The notes: generated by a model not told the origin, from the letters alone. A stretch of DNA of 64,000 bases from Daphnia carinata (GCF_022539665.2 NC_081339.1:5322017-5386016); one strand, 5' to 3'; counted from the stretch's first letter, positions 40,101-51,110 are shown. Numbers and translations: made by a program.

Positions 40101-41689
40101 GAGGCACTGATTTTGGCGCTAGCAGACTAATTTCTGTCACGTTGTGTGAGTTTTCCCATTTTAGAAATTTTTTAGGAAAGTAAGTATAAAATAGCATTTT
40201 ATAAGAAATCAATTTTATTAAAGTTAATCGAATATTTTTAGAATAAAATTAATAATAATCTTTCGTTACAATAGCGAAAAGGGCCATTCAATTTTCACTT
40301 CTTTCGTGAAACCGGCAAATGGCAACGCTGTAGCTGGCAATTGTCCAAGGAATATGTGAAAAATTCTGTCATCGGTCTATGCAATGATAGATTTCAGTGT
40401 GTTAAAGTGGTAAGGAATAGGAGCTTACTGCAAGCACATTCGAAAGCATGGTGTAAAGGGCGTAAACCATGTTTTTTTTTATGGAGTAAGCCATGAAGCA
40501 AGAGCAATTACGATTTTGTCGCAAACCATTTGACCCTGAACTAATTTGTTGCTAGCAATTTTTTAATTTGTTTTATATTTCGTTTACATTTTCTTACGTA
40601 TTCGGATTGCTTTGATTAACGGCTCGAACAGTTGATATTTCAGGATAATAAGAGGCCATATGCCGCTTCTCGATAAATTCCCAAGTGAAAAACAAAGATC
40701 GGAAACTTACCATGCAAAAACAGGCATAGTCTACATTATGCCTGCCTTAGGTGTTGTCTGTGCTCAATGATAACATAATGAATGACTAGTGGTGTTGGGA
40801 TGTTGATGGACCGAAATGAAACCAATTCGTGCCTGTAATGAAACCTGGTAAGAATTTTATGTTGAAAACAATGTGGTAGAAGTAAAAAAACAATTGGCTC
40901 TACCCACTTTTTTCGTAATCTTAGTCAGTGACCTGCAATCCTGGTCATTCTGGTTGCTACATATAGGGCCGAGTTTCACCCAGCTCAAAACTTCCTGTGA
41001 CCAGTTTATGGTAAGAGATACAAAGCTGTGAACTTTGTAATGGTCTTTACAATAGTCTTAGATATTACCATTTGTTTAACTGCAGTATGGAATATTGTTC
41101 AATATTTTGCCAAAACAAGTTACAATTATTAATTTTTTTAATTGTTATTATTCTAAATTGCTGGATTAGTGAAACAAGAAACCTCTGTTTTCACAGTACT
41201 TACTACCAAGTTTTATTAGTAGTACATTTGTTCCTCCTGCATCTTATTTTCCAGTGTGCATGAATGCCTGGTCTTTCTTTAGCGGTGTGCCATTTTTTTT
41301 TATCCTTAGCTGTATCAACAGATTCCACAAACCAGAGGATTCCTGTTAGAATGGAAATCGTTTTGCTTAAAGTTTTTAAGAATGCCATTCTGATTATTTA
41401 TTGTTATTTTTGTTTCCTTTTTATTGTTAAGGGATATTTCAAAGCATTTTTTCTGCCAAGTACAGCATTGCGTGGCAAAAATGATACATGGCGATTGTTC
41501 ATTAGGTGTCGAAAACGGTAGTTATGTGGAAATTGAACATCTATCAGTGAAAGGGAAATCATGGTGTGGTAAAGATATAAAATAAAGCATCTTTAACATT
41601 TCTGGTTCTAATAGAATCTAATTCTTTCTATTTCAGAGAACAAATTTACCGTTTTCGCACATCTTTGGAATATGCGGTACTTGGGGTTT

Positions 41690-42660
41690 TCTGCTACCAT
41701 CCAAAATCTCATCGGACATGTGACATGCGATGAAAAGGCACTGTTTAAGGGCAACGTCTGCGGGGAACGCTTAAATAATTTTGATAAAGTCGTCCTCCAG
41801 GTAAGCCATTTCTCGAAACTGTTATTTTATGATTTAAATAACTATTGGGTTTGCTTTAGGTTACAGGAAAAGATGTACTTCAATACATATCATCATTCGA
41901 AGAAGCCGGCCTGCGCCAACTACTACTTCAAAACATAAAGAATTCTGACTACATAAAGCCAACACCTGTTCAGAAAGCTTCAGTTGCAGTTATTCTTGCC
42001 AAAAGAGATGTAATTGCTTGTCCTGTTACGGGCTCCGGCAAAACGGCAATCCAATTAATTAACGCTGTGTAGTTTTGAAACCTTGATGCCCTCGTACTGA
42101 TTTGATTCGAATGGGTCGGTATGAACTGGGTAAGTTGAAGTAAAAGTAATTTTGAGTGGGCACGCCGGTGATTGCGACTACTAAAAGGTCCAATTGCATC
42201 TAAGATACTCAACAAACCCTTCGTGATATTCGTTGATTAAGTCATCTAAAATTTTACATTTTTTCACGTAGGCGGCGTACTTGGTACCGGTTTTGAACAT
42301 TGTTAGAACAAGGTGTTGCTGCTGCGTCTCATGCCATGGAGCAAAAGCCAGAAGTTGTAATTGTCGCACCCACTCGTGAATTGACCATTCTAATTCACCG
42401 CGAGGCGTGTAAATTCTCCTACAGTTCGGTTTTAAAGCCTGTGATTATACGGTATATGGAAGAATTGTCACGAGGTATCAGCGGTCAAATCTTCAAGCTG
42501 GGTGTAATATTGTTGTCGCGACCGCGGTGCGATTCAACGATTTCCTCGACCGTGGAGTATTTGTCTTCAAAAAGATTGTCGTTCAAGCTGTTTCTCCGAT
42601 GTATAAGAAGAGGGTCATACACATTCGTCCATATTGCAACCAATCAACGGTGGCGTCTGG
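41690..42660 (+). pseudogene. Decayed vasa-like DEAD-box helicase copy
   Basis: Segments match the Vasa family of germline RNA helicases: NFDKVVLQVTGKD, SSFEEAGLRQLLLQNI, YIKPTPVQK, the Walker A box TGSGKT, AAYLVPVLN, EQKPEVVIVAPTREL, REACKFSY and NDFLDRGVFVFKKI. An intact intron (41801-41859) shows it is a genomic, not a processed, copy. A second intron (42046-42271) has GC instead of GT at its donor. Lesions are one extra base near 42300 and a further frame change near 42450. The N-terminal Vasa region and everything after motif Ib (including DEAD and SAT) are missing. It cannot make a helicase; a conserved functional vasa gene must lie elsewhere. Confidence 0.8.
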
Positions 42661-42930
42661 TTGACTTAAACGTTAACCACTACTATTGATTAAAATGAAA
42701 GAAACTGGCTCACAACGAAGCAAGGCAGGAGTTCCTATGTTTACTCTGAGTTCCTATGTTTACTCTGAGTTCCGTGCATCTACCATTGGTCGTTTTTACG
42801 ATTATGCTCCTGATAACGAATGCCGTATTTTCAAAAAACCTATTTGACTGGTCGACACTTCAATTTTTTATTTTTTGATGTAAGTACCAGTGTAGATGTA
42901 TTCTCGTTAGAAATAATCGTAATGTCCTAA

Positions 42931-43290
42931 ATGTGCTATTCTTTAGTGAAAATGGTATTGTACGAAGCTTATCAATTATTTTTTATTTATTCGGATTTAG
43001 CAACCACCTTTCGATATTTAAAAGCGAGGACTGAATGGCACCTACACTTGGATTGGATCGGACTGTTATTTGGTCGAATGGTTAGCAGCAAAATTAAACT
43101 TTACGTAGGTTGAACTTAATTTGTCTGCTTATTTGTTGTTTGTTATTCGAAAAAACTACCCTCTTTATTCCACAGGTATTCGTTCGTGCTAATTAATCAA
43201 ACTATTGCGAATATGTACGGGACGAATGAGGGTTTGTTTTATCAACTCATAAATGATGAGGTAGCGGAAAAATGGTTTATGCATTGATTT
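42931..43290 (+). pseudogene. Ionotropic receptor ligand-domain fragment
   Basis: Short open pieces resemble the part of arthropod ionotropic receptors that follows the channel: YSDLATTFRYLKARTEWH, GRMVSSKIKLYV and, after an acceptor near 43175, LINQTIANMYGTNEGLF. In a normal receptor this portion comes after the third membrane segment, yet here it precedes a first membrane segment, so it is likely the end of one broken copy placed before a second. The assignment is by resemblance only. Confidence 0.4.
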
Positions 43291-43299
43291 TCAGTAGAT

Positions 43300-43845
43300 A
43301 ACTTATGTGCATCATGTTTTTTTTATTTTTAAATTCTGTAAGGGTATCGATGGCGTGGCGAACTCTTTCTACTTTAAACTTCTGAATTTATATCTGTTTC
43401 AGGTTTGGTTGTTGATCTTTATTAGCATTTTCGTCGTAGTGGGTGTGATGACTTTTTTTTCTTGGATATATCAACGGAATGTGAAGAACACTTTGAGTCC
43501 ATCTACCATTGATTCAGAATCAAACAGCCAACCCAAAGAAGTAAGCAATATTTCGCAGCAAAGAAGTCTTTTTACTTCATTTGGATTTCATATGATCTAC
43601 GTGATTAACATCATGACGAATCAAGGTGATAATCAAGTTTTTTTTTGCACTTGAGAAATTTTGGTTTGTTGAAGCTAAGTGTCACTTAATGTTTGCTTTT
43701 TCGAATTAAAAAAGGAGGGAGTGAGGCTTTCAGTTATTTGTCGTTTCGAATTATGACGGGAATTTGGTTTCTCTGCGCAACGGTGCTAGTTAATTCTTAT
43801 ACTGGAATTGTTATTTCATCGCTTACAAAGCCACGTAAAAAATTG
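43300..43845 (+). pseudogene. Ionotropic receptor channel fragment, truncated
   Basis: Carries the channel part of an ionotropic (glutamate-like) chemoreceptor. TM1 is VWLLIFISIFVVVGVMTFFSW. The pore helix HMIYVINIMTNQGG spans an intron (43636-43713, GT...AG). The third segment is GIWFLCATVLVNSYTGIVISSLT. It then stops within a few codons, at the point where a long inverted repeat begins (about 43837). The ligand lobe and last membrane helix are therefore missing. The upstream lobe is also absent or scrambled. The open frame through the channel suggests recent loss. Confidence 0.65.
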
Positions 43846-43998
43846 CTATTTCTTTCATAACATCAACCGTTTTGGAAATACATAGGATTGAATAACTTTG
43901 ATGTGTCACGCTACCGCTGTAGCGTACTGGCGCGCCAGTAGTTTTAAATTCGGTGTATTTTCAAAACGGTTGATGTTATGAAAAAAATAGCAATTTTC
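43837..43998. repeat. Long inverted repeat, foldback element
   Basis: Arms of about 46 bases (43837-43883 and 43953-43998) are near-perfect reverse complements, with core ataacatcaaccgtttt. The loop of about 70 bases contains a second palindrome, tactggcgcgccagta. The unit interrupts the ionotropic-receptor frame right after its third membrane helix. It looks like a foldback or MITE insertion. No clear target duplication was found. Confidence 0.7.
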
Positions 43999-45123
43999 TC
44001 GGAATCAGCATTCGATTGTGAGTATATTCTGTCATTTTCAAGCAATTCCAACGATGGTCAATTTTTGACGGTTTTCGAGGCAATTTTCCCACGGTCATTT
44101 TCTTCGTTTTTCTCCATTTTTATATTTTAGGGCATTTTTCTGCTATTACAGTCATTCGTATCATTTTCGCAGCCGACTATGTCGGGCTTATTTTGCTATC
44201 ACCCAAACAAATAGTGAACTATAGAGTGAGTTGTTTATCTTAAAAAGCAAGTGAAATGGAGTTTCAGAAGAGATTGGAGAAGAGTACGGCTTGTCACATG
44301 GAAGTTTCCTCTCTGCATTTTAAGATATTTTATTTAATAAACACGTGATCTCTAGACCATCAATCAATTACATAATTGTTCAAGAAGACACCTTCGGCAG
44401 ATTGACAGTCACTGATAGAAAATCAATAATCTTTGCGAGCCTCTTCGATTGCTGAAAAGGCAAAACACTCCTCAAGTAAGAGGACAAGAATCTATCACTG
44501 CACCTGAATATTATCAGAGTAACTCCAACCAAATATGCCAAAGTGTTTTCAACTTCAGGTAACAGTTCGCTAAAGAAAATGTGAACATTCCCTTCGCTAT
44601 GCAGGGAATGTTGCTGTAGTTATAACAATCAAAGTTGCCTCACAGATTGGATGGGAAAATGGAAAAGGTCTGTTCCTAGATAACCCCACCAACCAGTACA
44701 GTCACATCATTGCTAATACAGAGAAGGAAACTCAAAAGTTACTTAAAATTGAATAAATATTTTACCATACAAAAATTATCTTAAGCAAACGATGAGACGG
44801 CTATTGACATATTCACGAAGTCTGGCTTTACAAAGTCTAACTACGGTCGCCAGATGTCCCAAATCATTGTTATGAAAAGTTGTATCAGAATTGTGCTTGT
44901 GCTGTAGGCTTTTATTTAATAATAACGTAAACTTATAAGTGTAATCGTGTGAAGCTAATTATTTCTGATGGATATCAAATAAAGGTGAGGGTTTTGAAAT
45001 ATTTGCCTGGATTGTGTGTATGGTATTACTATAAAGTGGTATATGAGTCATACCTGAAAACTGAACTTCAACAACTTTAAAAGGCCATGTTATATTAATT
45101 TACTATAGTTAACGTTTGAAACA
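43999..45123. other. Spacer without recognisable genes
   Basis: AT-rich. No receptor sequence resumes after the inverted repeat, and I see no gene. Confidence 0.4.
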
Positions 45124-45679
45124 GCGCAGATCTTCTATACCTTGTAAAGAAGAACATAGTTCACTTTTTAAATTTTCGAAATTTCAATTTCCGGTTTAAG
45201 ATTCGGTTTGAAAATGCTTAATAACTCACTATCTATTGGTCTGAACAAAAAAAGACTGGCATTTTCGTAATCCTCGTGAAATTTGGGGTCGAATCCATGT
45301 GTCAGTAGAAAATATTCAAAAATCGTCAAAAATCGGAAAAATCGCGATTTTGGCCAAATTGAACTTTTCGCCAAAAACAGGTCAAAATAGGCCAGACACA
45401 CCTTAAATTTCACGAGGATCACGAAAATCATATTCGTTTTGTTGTGGGCCTAGTATTTCTGGAGATATAGGCTACTTCCGATCACTTCTGGTAATTTTTT
45501 TTTCAACTTGGCATAAAGTAAAAAATGAACATTAATATTCCAAACATTTTAAGCATTTTGATCATAAATGAAACGGATTGGCGGCTTTTTTTCGTGTTTG
45601 TTTTGCTATTTCATTATTGGTTGATCGCGCGAGTTGCATGTACTTATAACACTACATCGTTAACAGAGACTACTAGCAT
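45124..45679 (+). repeat. Dispersed repeat, copy 1
   Basis: About 555 bases nearly parallel to 49381-49926, recognisable by gcagatctt near the start, ttcgtaatcctcgtgaaatt in the middle and gttaacaga..actactagca at the end. The two copies differ by scattered substitutions and small gaps. No coding capacity or terminal inverted repeat was seen. Class unknown. Confidence 0.75.
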
Positions 45680-46730
45680 AATTTGCATATAAACAATAAG
45701 GAACCTTGAATTAAAAATCTAATCAATCACTGGGGGTATATTTAAAATTCGAGAATGCTTATCGTATGAAGATTTAAAACCTCGGTTGCGTCGCATTAAA
45801 ACCCGAAAGATTGAACGCTACCGTCGTCTGTCATGTCCGCCATTAGCCATGTCACCAAGCAAACATTTTTGCCCTGTTGTTTTTTTTTAGTTTTCCTCCT
45901 GTTTTGTGCGTCTACATCAACGAGTAAGTAACATACGATCATTATTTTTATTCAGGCATTATTATTTTGTTTTATTGTTAGAATTAGGAAGATGGAAGCG
46001 TTTTATGTAAACCAGCAATGATAAGTTGAACACAGATAGTAAGGAAGTCGATGCTCAGCCGGTGCCTTGGAAAATCAGCCGTATGATTTTTGTAGCGTAA
46101 AATATCTTTAAGCTCTTCTTCAGAGCATAACAGAAATATTGTTGGCAAATTGTTGAGTAATACTTGGCAGTGAGTCTCTTACATAGAATTGTGAGTAGAG
46201 GTTAAAGGATTGGCTTAACTGTTTCAATAACGAGCACACTAGCTGAGCTGTCAGTATTTAACTTATCAGCCTTTGCATCTCTATCGTAATAATGTAAACT
46301 AAATGGTTTATTAACCCTTTTCAAGTTTGTATTCAATATCGTGACTTCTGTTGTACTAAATATTTGTTTGTTTGAACTTCTTGAATCTATGTTCAACTAA
46401 CAAAGCTTTATGACAACTGTTTGTGACAAGTTCTTTTTGGAGAAGATTGAACATATGGAATGTTTGATAATCATTTAGCAAAGGATTTCTTTTGAATGAA
46501 CAACTATTTTACAGAAGTAACATTTCCTGCCTTCAATCAGTTTCATATTATGGCACTAGTAATCTTGGGAAACTAATCGAGCTAGTGTTCATTTTTAACT
46601 TGTATCATTTTTAAAGTCCCGGCAAACCATAGTCATACTTAGATCTCTTTTATTAAATTCCCATGTTGTTCTTTTAGCTAACTTATTTACATCTATTACA
46701 CAGGGTCAATAAAAAGGAAAATCCTGATAG
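45680..46730. other. Spacer without recognisable genes
   Basis: Nothing coding is supported between the first dispersed repeat and the minisatellite. Confidence 0.4.
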
Positions 46731-46733
46731 TCG

Positions 46734-47470
46734 CCTCATCGCCAACTCCGTCTTCGCCAACGCCGTCTTCGCCATCGCCGTCTTCGCCAACGCCGTCTTC
46801 GCCATCGCCGTCTTCGCCATCGCCGTCTTCTTCGCCAACGCCGTCTTCGCCATCGCCGTCTTCGCCAACGCCGTCTTCGCCATCGCCGTCTTCGCCAACG
46901 CCGTCTTCGCCAACGCCGTCTTCGCCATCGCCGTCTTCGCCATCGCCTTCTTCGCCATCGCCTTCTTCACCAACGCCGTCTTCGCCATCGCCGTCTTCGC
47001 CAACGCCGTCTTCGCCATCGCCGTTTTCGCCATCGCCGTCTTCGCCATCGCCGTCTCCGCCAACACCGTCTTCGCCATCGCCTTCTTCGCCAACGCCGTC
47101 TTCGCCAACGCCGTCTTCGCCATCGCCGTTTTCGCCATCGCCGTCTTCGCCATCGCCGTCTCCGCCAACACCGTCTTCGCCATCGCCTTCTTCGCCATCG
47201 CCTTCTTCGCCATCGCCGTCTTCGCCAACGCCGTCTTCGCCATCGCCGTCTTCGCCAACGCCGTCTTCGCCATCGCCTTCTTCGCCATCGCCTTCTTCAC
47301 CAACGCCGTCTTCGCCATCGCCGTCTTCGCCAACGCCGTCTTCGCCAACGCCGTCTTCGCCATCGCCGTTTTCGCCATCGCCGTTTTCGCCATCGCCGTC
47401 TTCGCCATCGCCGTCTCCGCCAACACCGTCTTCGCCATCGCCGTCTTCGCCATCGCCGTCCTTCGCCATC
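46734..47470. repeat. 15-bp minisatellite, about 49 copies
   Basis: Tandem copies of gccgtcttcgccatc and the variant ending in aac run for about 740 bases. Variants (tttt or tctcc in place of tcttc, cttctt) recur in blocks: the series ttttcg, tctccg, aacaccg appears near 47023-47068, 47128-47173 and 47368-47428, so larger segments were themselves copied. One 3-base gain (ttc, near 46828) and one extra c near 47460 break the register. Because the unit contains no stop in several frames, long frames such as a pentapeptide MAKTA repeat (- strand) or PSSPT (+) appear; I see no splice or start support for a real protein. Confidence 0.95.
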
Positions 47471-47520
47471 TACGTCATTCGTCTTGGTATATTGTTTTGC
47501 TTTGCATGTTAGTATATAAG

Positions 47521-47859
47521 TTAACCCGTTGGCTGCCACGCCATTTGCTCCCATTTTTTTTTGGTAGTTGTAGGGACTTGGGCGCTGTTCTCCTCATGGC
47601 CATGGGGGGAACAGTCGCCATTGCGCCTAATGGCTTTATGCCATTAGGCGCTAGGCAATGCACCATTAGGGACTTCTCTTTGTCGGCACGGTGAGAGATA
47701 TCCTGGGGTGTGCATTCCCAGAATGGACTCTTTCACCGTGCCAGCCCGGGCTTGTCTTCGGACAAGCCCCACCTTGGTCGGGGATCCTTCCGACTCGACG
47801 TGTAGCGAATGTAGTTTAAGCAACCTACGGGTTGCATGGCGTGGCAGCCATCGGGTTAA
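47521..47859. mobile_element. piggyBac-type MITE with TTAA target duplication
   Basis: A 331-bp element (47525-47855) is flanked on both sides by TTAA, the target duplication of piggyBac transposases. Its ends are 20-bp inverted repeats with one mismatch, starting CCCG (cccgttggctgccacgccat against cccgatggctgccacgccat). The inside folds strongly: gcgcctaatgg/ccattaggcgc, gggcttgtc-ttcg-gacaagccc (a UUCG-type loop) and a longer cacggtgagag/ctctttcaccgtg pair. It has no coding capacity, so it depends on a transposase from elsewhere. It sits 54 bases after the minisatellite. Confidence 0.85.
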
Positions 47860-47875
47860 TTTAGTCAAGTGTTCG

Positions 47876-47912
47876 TATGTATTTATGTATGTATTTGTAT
47901 GTATATATATGT
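47876..47912 (+). repeat. TATG/TATT microsatellite
   Basis: Short run of gtat/ttat/gtatgtatat repeats directly after the MITE. Ordinary simple repeat. Confidence 0.6.
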
Positions 47913-48429
47913 GATGTAAAATAGTGGTGGAATTGAAGGGTGGAGGTGGGACAATAAAAATAATTTCAAATTTATATATTTTTCTTGTGTATTTCATTTT
48001 ACTTTATAAAGCTAGTTTTAATAGTCAATACTTACCATGTATATAACTGAATCTCAAGACGTTGACAATGTTTCGTGAACATCCCTTTTCACAGTTAAAA
48101 AAAGACGTTTTCTTTTTGTCTACAAACAACCCAAAAAGATCTTAACAATGTGACAGACTTGACTACCCAGTAGGGAACATATACAAGGTTCTTCTGGAAC
48201 TTCTCTTTGTTTCTTGCGTGTGGGAGAATGATTCAACAACACAACAATGGTACTGGATGTCTTTTATTACAGTAACACAAAATAATAATATATTTCTTTC
48301 TTTCCCAAAGTGCTTCTGCGACCACTACAGCATCCTGGTAAATCACTAGGACCTAAAAGAACAGTAACAAAGCTAAAATAACTAAATTAAATAATACCAT
48401 CACTTAGCACTACCTGATATACTCTGGAT

Positions 48430-48612
48430 TTAAGACATCCAGGCTGTGACATCGATTGCAAAGGACTGTCTTCTTCGTGTAGCAACCTTGGTCCCAAATG
48501 GGTGTATTCGACTAACCGAGATCAAAAACGTGGTGGCTAAGCCAATCAATGCTGCTCCTTTGAATAATTTTAAATGTTTTACAGAATGCTTTTGGACACC
48601 AATATTTGCCAC
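48430..48612 (-). CDS. Possible small membrane protein ORF
   Basis: A 60-codon frame with one hydrophobic stretch (FKGAALIGLATTFLISVS) between basic residues, reminiscent in shape of small mitochondrial inner-membrane subunits. I cannot name a family. A donor after 48460-48410 (CAG then GTAGTG) and an acceptor before GTCCTAG suggest a spliced minus-strand transcript whose frame beyond this is unclear. It may be chance. Confidence 0.2.
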   Translation of the reverse strand: MANIGVQKHSVKHLKLFKGAALIGLATTFLISVSRIHPFGTKVATRRRQSFAIDVTAWMS

Positions 48613-49380
48613 AATACCTTTACGAACTTACTTCACCTTTAAGCACAGATTCAATTCACGAAATCCAGGTCTAACACGATGAAATCAACAGTAAAATTTC
48701 TAGAAGGAAGATGTTCATTTCATGCTTCCATCCTCAGCCCGACGCCACGCGAAATAGAACAGCTGATAGAATAGCGTGAAAGAACAGCTGACGTGGTGGC
48801 AATGACAATGGATCGGAATTAGTCACTTTTCCACTAGATGTCTTGAAAATATGCAACATAATTTCCAGCGGACGGTGCTGCAAGTTCACCAGCCTCTAGC
48901 GGCTCAAATCGAAACTATTTTTTGACATTTGTTTCTCATTGTTTATTTTGTTGTTACGTTGAAAGCGTGTATTTGAGTTTACTTCGTCGGAATAGCTTGT
49001 TGTTTTTACCTCCACCACTATTATTGATGTGCAAATTTTACGCTGCTTCGTTACCAACACAAAATGTAATCTGTTGGGCATAGAACAAGGTAATATTAAC
49101 GTACTTTTGGAAAACCAGGTCTCATGTTGTATCATTCTGGATAAAGCCATGGTTACAAGCGTGGTAGCATTCATTTCTTAGTTTAATGCAACAAAATATT
49201 TACAGTCTGTAACAGAAGATTTTTTTTATTAGAATAAACCTTCAAGAAATTCTAACAAGATGTGCTATTTGCCACCAATATTCCGCAAGAATTGGATCTC
49301 CTGTTTACTTTTTTCTGGTAAGAACCGTATCTGTTCCACTATGGCCTTAATTCTGATGGCTATAGTTTACGATGAAACTG

Positions 49381-49926
49381 TGCAGATCTTGTGTACCTTG
49401 TAAAGGAAAACATAGTTCATTTTTTAACTTTTCGAAATTTTAATTTTCGGTATAACTTCCGGTTTGAAATTGCTTAATAACTCACTATCTGTTGGTCTGA
49501 ATGAAAAGAAGACCGGCATTTTCGTAATCCTCGTGAAATTTGGGGTCGAATCCATGTGTCAGGAGGAAATACCCGAAAATCGCCAAAAATCGCAAATTTC
49601 CCTGAACTATAGTTCAGGAAAAATCGCGATTTTGGCCAAATTGGACTTTTCGCCAGAAACGGGTCAAAATAGGCCAGTCACACCTTAAATTTCACGAGGA
49701 TCACGAAAATCATATTCATTTTGTTATGGGCCCAATATTTCTGGAGATATAGTCTACTTCCGGTCACTTCTGGTAATTTTTTTTTTCGACATTAATATGC
49801 CAAACATTTTAAGCATTTTGATCATATATGAAATGGTGTAGTGGCTTCTTTCGTGCTTGTTTTGTTATTTTACTGTTGGTTGATTGATATACTTATGACA
49901 CTACTTCGTTAACAGATACTACTAGC
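49381..49926 (+). repeat. Dispersed repeat, copy 2, with a palindromic insert
   Basis: Second copy of the 45124-45679 repeat. It has about 22-25 extra bases near 49595-49620 that contain the perfect 18-base palindrome CCTGAACTATAGTTCAGG (49601-49618), absent from copy 1. The copies lie 4.3 kb apart in the same direction. Confidence 0.75.
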
Positions 49927-50114
49927 ATTATGTATCACGCTAATGGGAAGTATACCTGGTAAATATAGATCATAGCATGAAGATAAACCACATACTATTA
50001 TTATAACCTTATCATGCACGGCCATGTGATGTACAGTCAGGTTTAAAACTAAGCCCTACTTTTTCTTATTTTACGTTACGCTGTATCGTATTAGCACGCT
50101 ACGGGAAATTTCGT

Positions 50115-50188
50115 AATACTGATAGCTCTGAGGTAGAGCGTCTGACTACGGGAATCGAAAGTCAAGAGTTCGAATCTCGTCTGGATCC
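50115..50188 (+). pseudogene. tRNA-Arg(ACG)-like relic
   Basis: The segment TAGCTCTGAGGTAGAGCGTCTGACTACGG is typical of a tRNA D arm and Arg(ACG) anticodon arm, and GAGTTCGAATCTCGT is a good T arm (internal promoter box B). The 5' acceptor strand does not pair with the 3' strand, and the anticodon stem has an insertion. A degenerate tRNA gene or tRNA-derived short repeat. Confidence 0.5.
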
Positions 50189-50384
50189 TCTGTGCCAGAG
50201 GATTGAAATAAGGTTCCCACTGTAGACTATATTTCTTTGTACAAAAAATGAATTACTCTATTGTATGTATAGGTGACATTCTGAGACGGAAATATAAAAT
50301 TGCGTTGGGACGCACATCAATATTATTACAAGTGCAAATAGGTTTCCTTAAAAAAACATGGAAAAATAGTTACCTATCTTACAA

Positions 50385-50454
50385 GACTCATGGCTCTATG
50401 GTTGAGCATCGGCGTCGCACGCTAGAAATCAAGGGTTCAATCCCTTAAAGAGTC
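50385..50454 (+). pseudogene. tRNA-Ala(CGC)-like relic
   Basis: Acceptor gactcat pairs mostly with aagagtc, a D arm ggctc..gagc and a T arm aaggg-ttcaatc-ccttt are visible, and the anticodon loop would read CGC. The anticodon stem has one mismatch and two wobble pairs, so function is doubtful. It lies 200 bases from the Arg-like relic, on the same strand. Confidence 0.4.
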
Positions 50455-50839
50455 AAAATGAAATTGAATAAATATATGTGACTCAAAATGTCAAATTAGA
50501 AATACAACGCATGTATACAAATCAATATCATTAATGCATTAAAAGTTGTAGAATGTCCATGAAGTGAGATTAAAGTGCATTGGTCCATAAACAATGAAGT
50601 CGTCTGATAACAATATATCCTACCATAAATGGAAACAGCAAAAATTGAAAATATAACGTGTGCGTCCATAAAATATCATTGCGACATAAGTAATGAAATG
50701 TTAACATTAGTAAACAGAGCAACAGCACGAAAATAAAAAAGGCAAAATATGTCATTGTTTTTAAAGAATTTGTATTGACAATATTCGGCACAATTTAAAG
50801 ACTTGCAACTTTGAAAGGGCAAAATAGCCGATTTCAAAG

Positions 50840-51110
50840 TTGCTGTCAACCAAGGTAGGGGGAGACACTACCTCAGTTGACTCACCGGGGAGATTACCCG
50901 GTGCGTGGCTAAGAGAAGCCGGAAGAAGAGCGAAGGTCGCGGACAAGCTTTTACGTGAGCGATTAACCGTTAATTCGGATTTTTGGGTAGCCCCACAGCC
51001 CTCCAATGATATCATCGAACCATGGGGACCCCCACGTCCCCTTTCCGGACAGCGCACTCACAACCGTTTACTGCTGATCACAGTAGGGGCATGACCCCCT
51101 ACGGGCTTAT
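50840..51110. other. GC-rich block of unknown origin
   Basis: About 270 bases with clearly higher GC than their surroundings, with partly palindromic pieces (caccggggagattacccggtg). Frames are open on both strands but neither resembles a known protein. It may be a fragment of a mobile element. Confidence 0.3.

Larger units (their letters stand above)
38783..41671. other. Spacer with small relics
   Basis: Holds the 3' end of the triple-chromodomain gene, an orphan exon-like stretch at 39174-39320 and a faint reverse-transcriptase trace near 39870 (both listed separately). Otherwise AT-rich with no gene I can support. Confidence 0.4.
47913..50114. other. Repeat-rich spacer
   Basis: Apart from the weak minus-strand frame (48430-48612) and the second dispersed repeat (49381-49926), I see no gene here. 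Confidence 0.4.

Noticed and set aside
41072-41521. Hydrophobic frames upstream of the vasa relic
   Set aside because: Phe/Leu/Ile-rich translation of AT-rich DNA; no membrane-protein family recognised.
46683-47469. 256- and 257-codon minus-strand frames (MAKTA or GDGED repeats) as a protein
   Set aside because: They are a by-product of a stop-free 15-bp tandem repeat open in several frames; no conserved domain, splice or promoter support.
46734-47470. CRISPR-like array
   Set aside because: Units are contiguous 15-mers with no unique spacers, and the genome is animal.
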